From positions 1 to 8,697 of the forward strand of contig JARDZH010000047.1 in assembly GCA_029240955.1 (NCBI GenBank): DNA of 8,697 nt. Direction: 5' to 3'. Of this stretch, positions 1-4,282 are shown in pieces. Origin of the DNA: Pseudomonas sp. (GTDB lineage Bacteria > Pseudomonadota > Gammaproteobacteria > Pseudomonadales > Pseudomonadaceae). Under the pieces are notes generated by a model. It searched no databases. It was not told the DNA's origin and worked only from the letters and a program-made list of their open reading frames with translations. Made by a program: the position numbers and the translations under genes. Within the stretch, counting starts at the first letter, position 1; each line of letters begins with the position of its first letter.

Positions 1-747
1 ATCCGTACTGCCGAAGGCCGGCGGATCCGTCAGGCGTTCGTCGCGCCCAAGGGTTACAAACTGCTGGCGGCGGACTACTCGCAGATCGAGTTGCGCATCA
101 TGGCTCACCTGGCGAAAGACGAAGGCCTGCTGCACGCCTTCCGCAACGATCTGGACGTGCACCGTGCGACCGCTGCCGAGGTCTTTGGCGTCGAGCTGGA
201 AAACGTCACCACGGACATGCGCCGCAGCGCCAAGGCGATCAACTTCGGCCTCATCTACGGCATGAGCGCGTTCGGTCTGGCCAAGCAGATCGGCGTCGAC
301 CGCAAGCAGTCACAGGATTACGTGGACCGCTATTTCGCGCGCTATCCAGGCGTGCTCAATTACATGGAGCGCACCCGCACCCAGGCGGCCGAGCAGGGTT
401 TCGTTGAAACCATCTTCGGCCGTCGCCTGTACCTGCCGGACATCAATGCGAAGAACCCTTCGCTGCGCAAAGGCGCGGAACGCATGGCGATCAACGCGCC
501 GATGCAGGGCACCGCGGCCGATATCATCAAGCGCGCGATGGTCGAAGTGAACCGCTGGCTGGACGAGTCCGGGCTCGACGCTCGCGTGATCCTTCAGGTG
601 CACGACGAACTGGTGCTGGAAGTGCGTGAGGATCTGGTCGATCAGATCAGCGAGCAGATTCGTCCGCACATGAGCGGCGCGGCGGATCTGGAAGTGCCTT
701 TGCTGGTGGAAGTCGGCGTCGGCAACAACTGGGACGAAGCACACTGA
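1..747 (+). CDS. polA: DNA polymerase I, C-terminal polymerase domain (5' partial)
   Basis: This is the last 248 codons of DNA polymerase I, the enzyme that removes RNA primers, joins Okazaki fragments and fills repair gaps. The frame is open from base 1, so the start and the 5'-nuclease and 3'-exonuclease-like domains lie upstream of the window. All three family A polymerase motifs are present. Motif A is DYSQIELR at window residues 25-32, carrying the first metal-binding Asp. Motif B is [14 protein letters not shown], the O-helix with the nucleotide-binding Arg, Lys and Tyr. Motif C is VHDELVLEV near the C-terminus, with the second catalytic Asp. The stop is TGA at 745-747. I see no frameshift. 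An internal TTG at 91 can mimic a start, but it lies inside motif A and is not one. Identification is near certain. Confidence 0.98.
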   Translation: MRTAEGRRIRQAFVAPKGYKLLAADYSQIELRIMAHLAKDEGLLHAFRNDLDVHRATAAEVFGVELENVTTDMRRSAKAINFGLIYGMSAFGLAKQIGVDRKQSQDYVDRYFARYPGVLNYMERTRTQAAEQGFVETIFGRRLYLPDINAKNPSLRKGAERMAINAPMQGTAADIIKRAMVEVNRWLDESGLDARVILQVHDELVLEVREDLVDQISEQIRPHMSGAADLEVPLLVEVGVGNNWDEAH

Positions 748-750
748 TGG

Positions 751-784
751 CATGAGGCGAGCCCGGAAACGGGCTCGCCTCATG
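751..784 (+). terminator. polA 3' hairpin, probable terminator
   Basis: A perfect 15-bp stem (751-765 with 770-784) is closed by a GAAA tetraloop and begins three bases after the polA stop. It has the shape of an intrinsic terminator, but only GGTTTGC follows, with no real U-tract. It may terminate weakly, protect the polA mRNA 3' end, or insulate polA from the small RNA promoter about 30 bases downstream. Confidence 0.5.
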
Positions 785-815
785 GTTTGCGGACAAGAAC
801 ATTTCTCGTCTGGCG

Positions 816-843
816 GAACTTAAGCGGTCCGGAGCCAGTCAGA
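816..843 (+). promoter_or_regulatory. AlgU (sigma-22/RpoE-type) promoter of the ErsA-like sRNA
   Basis: GAACTT at 816-821, a 17-base spacer and TCAGA at 839-843 match the Pseudomonas AlgU promoter pattern (GAACTT, 16-17 bases, TCTGA-like). The predicted start is around 849-851, just before the first hairpin of the sRNA. Sigma-22 dependence of ErsA is established in P. aeruginosa. Its presence here is read from the sequence match and position. Confidence 0.8.
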
Positions 844-850
844 CCTCTCG

Positions 851-978
851 ATTGGCTGAGAAGCCAGTCATGCTCCTATGTTGTGTTAAGTGTTGGCAGA
901 TATCCGGATCCCACCCTAAGGGTCTGGACCTTAAACCCCGTTCTTCCCCCTCCCCATACGAAGTCCGGGGTTTTTTTT
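851..978 (+). ncRNA. ersA: ErsA-like small regulatory RNA
   Basis: This is a trans-acting small RNA between polA and engB, the place where enterobacteria carry Spot 42 and P. aeruginosa carries ErsA (132 nt). Promoter to terminator gives about 128 nt. Three stem-loops are visible: TGGCT/AGCCA with a GAGA loop at 853-866, a CCACCC-TAA-GGGT hairpin around 911-927, and the terminator at 933-973. The C-rich segment CCCCCTCCCC (946-955) in the terminator loop is unpaired and could base-pair with G-rich ribosome binding sites. In P. aeruginosa, ErsA is induced by envelope stress through AlgU and represses algC translation, among other targets. Synteny, length, promoter class and C-rich loop all agree. 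I did not align it to a reference, and the exact 5' end is inferred. Confidence 0.85.
933..978 (+). terminator. Intrinsic terminator of the ErsA-like sRNA
   Basis: AAACCCCG (933-940) pairs with CGGGGTTT (966-973). Inside it CTTC (943-946) can pair with GAAG (960-963), leaving a C-rich loop. The stem runs directly into eight T residues (971-978), a strong Rho-independent terminator. It lies ten bases from the convergent engB stop codon. Read on the other strand the stem is followed by only a weak T-run, so it is probably not an efficient terminator for engB. Confidence 0.92.
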
Positions 979-987
979 GCCTGCGAT

Positions 988-1623
988 TTACTCGGCGGGC
1001 GCCTTGTCTTCCAGTTCCATCCAGTCGGCCAATACGGTGTAGGCCTCTTCCAGCCCCATGCGCTTGGGCGCCGAGAACAGCTGGATTGTCACGGCATCGC
1101 CCCAACCCTTGCGGATTTCCGACTGGACCTTGAGCAGCGTGTTTTTCGCCGCGCCGTAGGTCAGCTTGTCCGCCTTGGTCAGCAGAATGTGCATCGGCAT
1201 CTTGCTGGCGATGGCCCAGTCGAGCATCAGCAGGTCGAAGTCGGTCATTGGATGACGGATGTCCATCATCAGAATCAGACCTTTGAGACTTTCGCGGCTG
1301 CCCAGATAGGCTTCCAGGTGACGCTGCCAGTGCTGCTTGAGCGGGATCGGCACCTTGGCGTAGCCGTAACCGGGCAAATCGACCAGCCGACGGTCTTCGT
1401 CCAGACCGAAGAAGTTGAGCAGCTGTGTACGGCCCGGCGTCTTGGACGTGCGCGCCAGGCTGGCGTGGGTCAGCGTATTGAGCGCGCTGGATTTGCCGGC
1501 GTTCGAACGGCCGGCGAACGCGACTTCATAGCCTTCGTCGTCAGGGCACTGATCGACCTTGGCGGCGCTGAGCATGAACGTAGCCTGTTGGCACAGACCG
1601 AGGATGGGATTCTTGAGTTGCAT
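988..1623 (-). CDS. engB: Ribosome biogenesis GTPase EngB (YihA/YsxC)
   Basis: This is a small Ras-like GTPase of the TrmE-Era-EngA-EngB group, needed for assembly of the large ribosomal subunit. Its 211 residues fit the family length. The G motifs appear in order: G1 P-loop GRSNAGKSS (38-46), G2 Thr in KTPGRT (61-66), G3 DLPG (82-85) followed by the family-typical YGYAKV, G4 TKAD (149-152) and G5 SAPK (184-187). The ATG at 1623 is preceded on its own strand by a CCGGAAA Shine-Dalgarno-like stretch, and the N-terminus is typical of EngB. It is transcribed away from the cytochrome c4 gene, from a promoter probably shared with it, and converges on the sRNA. The gene is intact and the identification is very secure. 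Confidence 0.97.
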   Translation of the reverse strand: MQLKNPILGLCQQATFMLSAAKVDQCPDDEGYEVAFAGRSNAGKSSALNTLTHASLARTSKTPGRTQLLNFFGLDEDRRLVDLPGYGYAKVPIPLKQHWQRHLEAYLGSRESLKGLILMMDIRHPMTDFDLLMLDWAIASKMPMHILLTKADKLTYGAAKNTLLKVQSEIRKGWGDAVTIQLFSAPKRMGLEEAYTVLADWMELEDKAPAE

Positions 1624-1673
1624 GTGATTTCCGGTGAAGGCCCTGCCTGCAAAGGGTGCGGCAAGAGGTGTCG

Positions 1674-1702
1674 TTTCCGTTTGGGTAGGCGGAGTATATA
1701 AT
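1674..1702 (+). promoter_or_regulatory. Candidate sigma-70 promoter for the cytochrome c4 transcript
   Basis: A perfect consensus TATAAT (1697-1702) has a weak TTTCCG -35 (1674-1679) at 17-base spacing. The predicted start is near 1709, giving a leader of about 265 bases before the cytochrome c4 ATG. The perfect -10 in otherwise GC-rich DNA is the main support. A second promoter closer to the gene cannot be excluded. Confidence 0.5.
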
Positions 1703-1721
1703 GCCGCAGATTTTGTGTGTG
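1693..1721 (-). promoter_or_regulatory. Candidate sigma-70 promoter for engB
   Basis: On the minus strand a TATACT -10 element (1698 down to 1693) has a poor -35 (CACACA, 1721-1716) at 17-base spacing. It would start transcription about 60 bases upstream of the engB ATG. It overlaps the -10 of the divergent promoter. The -35 match is weak, so this is a candidate only. Confidence 0.4.
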
Positions 1722-1973
1722 CTTTCGTCCGGTAACGGGAGGAAGAGCACGAAAGCGAGAACTAATATGCGCATTAGAACGCAGTCCGCTTTCAACCTGA
1801 AAGGTTTTTGCTGAGTAAGAAGGCTTGGATCAGCTGTTCACAGGATTCAAAGCGATGCCGCCGCGTGGAATGTGCAAGGACCGCAGCAGCCCGGATTTGC
1901 GAACCTTCATCTTCTGGATGAGCAAATCAGCTGCTACCCAACTTTTCACCTTTTAGCCGATTTGGATTACCTG
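1703..1973 (+). promoter_or_regulatory. Long structured 5' leader of the cytochrome c4 gene
   Basis: No protein gene is recognisable in the 350 bases between engB and the cytochrome gene; the strand-plus part is best read as a leader. It has several inverted repeats. GCTTTCGT (1721-1728) pairs with ACGAAAGC (1749-1756). CTAAT (1762-1766) pairs with ATTAG (1773-1777). AACCT (1794-1798) pairs with AGGTT (1802-1806) and is followed by TTT. CGCTTTC (1787-1793) can also pair with GAAAGCG (1751-1757), which excludes the first stem, as in an attenuator. A 15-codon ORF (ATG at 1767, TGA at 1812-1814) covers the switching region. A larger three-part hairpin follows at 1885-1935. I do not recognise a known riboswitch or named RNA family here. 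That it works as a leader is inferred from the upstream TATAAT. Confidence 0.4.
1885..1935 (+). repeat. Three-tier hairpin in the cytochrome c4 leader
   Basis: AGCAGC (1885-1890) pairs with GCTGCT (1930-1935) and GATTTGC (1894-1900) pairs with GCAAATC (1922-1928). Within the loop TCATC (1907-1911) pairs with GATGA (1917-1921). This makes 18 base pairs with one small CCG/A internal loop. It sits 38 bases upstream of the cytochrome c4 start codon. There is no U-tract immediately after it, so it is not a standard terminator. It could stabilise or regulate the mRNA, or be a protein-binding inverted repeat in DNA. Confidence 0.55.
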
Positions 1974-2591
1974 ATGAACAAATTACTCGTGAGTATGCTG
2001 TTGGCGCTCGGCATCTGCGGCTCGGTGCACGCGGCCGAAACGGTGGTCGGTGATGCTGCCGCCGGGCAGGCCAAGACTGCGGTGTGCGGCGCCTGTCATG
2101 GTCCGGACGGCAACAGCCTGGCGCCCAACTTCCCCAAGATTGCGGGCCAGGGCGAGCGCTATCTGCTCAAGCAGCTGCACGAGATCAAGGACGGCAAACG
2201 TGTGGTGCTGGAAATGACCGGCCTGCTGAACAACCTCACCGATCAGGACCTTGCCGACATCGCCGCCTTCTACGCCGGCCAGAAAGGCAGCGTCGGCGCC
2301 GCCGATCCGAATCTGGTGGCGCGCGGCGAAGCGCTGTTCCGCGGCGGCAAGCTGGATCAGGGCCTCGCCGCGTGTACCGGTTGCCACTCACCCAATGGCA
2401 GCGGCAACGCTCAGGCCGGGTTTCCGCATCTCGGCGGCCAGCACGCCGACTACATCAAGAAGCAGCTGACGGCCTTCCGCGAAGGCGAGCGTACCAACGA
2501 CGGCGACACCATGGTCATGCGCTCTATTGCCGCCAAACTGAGCAACAAGGACATCGAAGCCTTGGCGCAGTACATTCAGGGCCTGCACTGA
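1974..2591 (+). CDS. cc4: Cytochrome c4, di-haem periplasmic electron carrier
   Basis: The product is a 205-residue secreted di-haem c-type cytochrome of the c4 family, which passes electrons to terminal oxidases at the periplasmic face of the membrane. A Sec signal peptide (about 1-20, ending VHA before AE) is followed by two homologous domains. The haem sites are CGACH (38-42) and CTGCH (134-138). M81 and M182 are the likely axial methionines, equally placed in each half. I chose the ATG at 1974 because it starts directly with the signal peptide. The same frame is open back to 1872, but those 34 extra residues would bury the signal and lie over a leader hairpin. The Shine-Dalgarno is weak (GGA at 1964-1966). 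A strong terminator follows, so it is probably monocistronic. P. aeruginosa, as I recall, has a further cytochrome gene between engB and cc4; none is present here. Confidence 0.93.
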   Translation: MNKLLVSMLLALGICGSVHAAETVVGDAAAGQAKTAVCGACHGPDGNSLAPNFPKIAGQGERYLLKQLHEIKDGKRVVLEMTGLLNNLTDQDLADIAAFYAGQKGSVGAADPNLVARGEALFRGGKLDQGLAACTGCHSPNGSGNAQAGFPHLGGQHADYIKKQLTAFREGERTNDGDTMVMRSIAAKLSNKDIEALAQYIQGLH

Positions 2592-2632
2592 TACGTCAGT
2601 CACATTGCTGTCCGAACATTGAATGCATATGC

Positions 2633-2661
2633 AAAAAGGGCAGCTTCGACTGCCCTTTTTT
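2633..2661 (+). terminator. Intrinsic terminator after cytochrome c4
   Basis: AAAAAGGGCAG (2633-2643) pairs with CTGCCCTTTTT (2650-2660) around a CTTCGA loop, and the T-run continues to 2661. The A-tract before and T-tract after make it workable in both directions, though no gene converges on it here. It separates the cytochrome transcript from dsbA. Confidence 0.93.
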
Positions 2662-2684
2662 GTCATGACGGGCGGTACACTAGC

Positions 2685-2712
2685 GAACTCAAACCTTGGC
2701 GACCGGTCGAAA
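2685..2712 (+). promoter_or_regulatory. AlgU-type promoter of dsbA
   Basis: GAACTC (2685-2690), 16 bases, then TCGAAA (2707-2712) fit the AlgU/sigma-22 consensus with one mismatch in the -35. The predicted start is near 2718, about 38 bases before the dsbA ATG. As I recall, dsbA induction in mucoid, AlgU-active P. aeruginosa has been reported, which supports the reading. The perfect palindrome CGACCGGTCG (2700-2709) overlaps the -10 and could be an operator or chance. Confidence 0.65.
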
Positions 2713-2755
2713 ACCTTGTCGCTGACAGGCGAATTCATTTGTCCAGGAGTTAAGC

Positions 2756-3397
2756 ATGCGTAATCTGATCATCAGCGCCGCTCTGGTTGCCGCCAGTCTG
2801 TTCGGTATGTCCGCTCAGGCGGCCGAACCGGTTCAGGCCGGCAAGCAATATGTCGAACTGAGCAGCGCTGTGCCGGTGTCCGAGCCTGGCAAGATCGAAG
2901 TCGTGGAGCTGTTCTGGTACGGCTGCCCGCACTGCTACGCATTCGAGCCGACCATCAACCCATGGGTTGAAAAGCTGCCGGCTGACGTGAAATTCGTCCG
3001 TATTCCAGCCATGTTCGGCGGTCCGTGGGATGCCCACGGCCAGCTGTTCATCACCCTCGACACCATGGGCGTCGAGCACAAGGTTCACGCCGCGGTATTC
3101 GAAGCGATCCAGAAAGGCGGCAAGCGTCTGACCGACAAGAACGACATGGCTGATTTCGTCGCCACTCAAGGCGTCGACAAGGAAGAATTCCTCAAGACCT
3201 TCGATTCCTTTGCTGTGAAAGGCAAGATTGCCCAGTACAAGGAATTGGCCAAGAAGTATGAAGTCACCGGCGTTCCAACCATGATCGTCAACGGCAAGTA
3301 CCGCTTTGATCTGGGTACTGCAGGCGGTCCGGAAGCCACTCTGCAGGTAGCTGACCAGCTGATCGCCAAAGAGCGCGCTGCCGGCACAGCCAAGTAA
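2756..3397 (+). CDS. dsbA: Thiol:disulfide interchange protein DsbA
   Basis: DsbA is the periplasmic oxidase that introduces disulfide bonds into newly exported proteins and is itself re-oxidised by DsbB. The 213-residue product has a Sec signal peptide (about 1-22, ending AQA before AEP). A thioredoxin fold follows with the active site CPHC (57-60) in the context FWYGCPHCYAF, exactly the DsbA pattern. The cis-proline loop is GVPT, with P174. The helical insertion of the family lies between them. The ATG has a good Shine-Dalgarno, AGGAG at 2745-2749 with six-base spacing. The EEP gene starts nine bases after its stop, so dsbA heads a three-gene unit with dgcP. Likely exported substrates in this window are the CSS-EAL protein downstream and perhaps others; AmpDh2 has no second cysteine pair to suggest it. 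Confidence 0.97.
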   Translation: MRNLIISAALVAASLFGMSAQAAEPVQAGKQYVELSSAVPVSEPGKIEVVELFWYGCPHCYAFEPTINPWVEKLPADVKFVRIPAMFGGPWDAHGQLFITLDTMGVEHKVHAAVFEAIQKGGKRLTDKNDMADFVATQGVDKEEFLKTFDSFAVKGKIAQYKELAKKYEVTGVPTMIVNGKYRFDLGTAGGPEATLQVADQLIAKERAAGTAK

Positions 3398-3406
3398 GGG
3401 ATTGTC

Positions 3407-4282
3407 ATGCGGCGTTGGGGCAAGGGCACGGAGCGAGTCGTAGGCCTGCACGAACCGCGGGTCAACGAACATCATCTGACGCAAAGCGGGCTGCCGGAAG
3501 ATGGCCGGCTCCGCTTGCTCAGCTTCAATATTCAGGTCGGTATCAGCACCGAACGCTATCGGCATTATCTGACGCGGGGGTGGCAACATCTGCTGCCTCA
3601 CGTCGGACGCGCCAGCAACCTGCAGAAGATCGGTCAGTTGCTCAATGACTTCGATCTGGTAGCGCTGCAGGAAGTCGACGGCGGTAGCCTGCGTTCAGGG
3701 TTCGTCAATCAGGTTGAGCATCTCGCCCAGCTTGGCGGCTTCCCGTACTGGTACCAGCAGCTCAATCGCAACCTCGGTCGCTTCGCCCAGCACAGCAACG
3801 GCGTACTGAGTCGACTGCGGCCCACCAAGATTGAAGACCATCCGTTGCCCGGCCCTGCCGGTCGTGGCGCGATCTTCGTTCGCTTCGGCGAAGGCGAGGA
3901 TGCGCTGATAGTGGTCATGATGCACCTGGCATTGGGCACCCGAACCCGCACCCGGCAACTGGCCTACATCCGCGAGCTGATCGGCGGTTATCGCCATCAG
4001 GTCCTGATGGGCGACATGAACACCCATGCCAATGATCTGCTGGAGCTCTCTCCTCTGCGTGACCTCGGGCTTCTGGCCCCGCAGATCGAAGCGACTTTCC
4101 CAAGCTGGCGGCCTCAGCGCTGCCTTGATCACATCCTTCTCAGCCCGACCCTGACGCTTGAACGCGTGCAGGTGCTGGCTCAGCCCATTTCAGACCATCT
4201 GCCCGTCGCGGTGGAAATTCGTCTGCCTGACTCGTTGCGCGGTGATTCACTGCCCGTGGTGGCAGGTGGACCGGTTGAATGA
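3407..4282 (+). CDS. Endonuclease/exonuclease/phosphatase (EEP) superfamily hydrolase
   Basis: This 291-residue protein has the full metal-dependent EEP (DNase I-like) catalytic set: N41 in LLSFNIQ, E89 in LQEVDG, H173 in MMHLALG, D203 and N205 in MGDMNTH, D241 in LDHILLS, and D263-H264 in SDHLPV. It should be an active Mg-dependent phosphoesterase. The family covers AP endonucleases, lipid phosphatases and sphingomyelinases, so the substrate cannot be called. There is no signal peptide or membrane segment, so it is probably cytoplasmic. About 34 polar residues precede the domain. The start ATG follows a GGGA Shine-Dalgarno nine bases after dsbA stops, and its own stop overlaps the dgcP start (ATGA). 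The arrangement dsbA–EEP–dgcP matches PA5489–PA5487 of P. aeruginosa. The stable linkage suggests a job tied to the envelope or c-di-GMP, but none is proven to my knowledge. Confidence 0.9.
   Translation: MRRWGKGTERVVGLHEPRVNEHHLTQSGLPEDGRLRLLSFNIQVGISTERYRHYLTRGWQHLLPHVGRASNLQKIGQLLNDFDLVALQEVDGGSLRSGFVNQVEHLAQLGGFPYWYQQLNRNLGRFAQHSNGVLSRLRPTKIEDHPLPGPAGRGAIFVRFGEGEDALIVVMMHLALGTRTRTRQLAYIRELIGGYRHQVLMGDMNTHANDLLELSPLRDLGLLAPQIEATFPSWRPQRCLDHILLSPTLTLERVQVLAQPISDHLPVAVEIRLPDSLRGDSLPVVAGGPVE

Noticed and set aside
787..1701. 304-codon plus-strand open frame opposite engB
   Set aside because: It lies antisense to a fully conserved GTPase gene and across the sRNA; the product has no recognisable domain.
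1829..1933. ATCAGCTG present twice (1829-1836 and 1926-1933) in the cytochrome leader
   Set aside because: An eight-base direct repeat 97 bases apart, with no flanking similarity; not enough to call a regulator site or a duplication.
1872..1973. Extended N-terminus (34 codons) in frame with cytochrome c4
   Set aside because: It would place a non-signal sequence before a clear Sec signal peptide, has no ribosome binding site, and overlaps a strong RNA hairpin.
1933..1976. Anr/Fnr box (TTGAT-N4-ATCAA) upstream of cytochrome c4
   Set aside because: I searched the leader by eye for oxygen-control boxes because of the gene's role; no acceptable match exists.
2750..3601. 283-codon minus-strand open frame opposite dsbA and the EEP gene
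   Set aside because: Shadow of dsbA codon bias in GC-rich DNA; no domain, and it crosses the dsbA/EEP junction.
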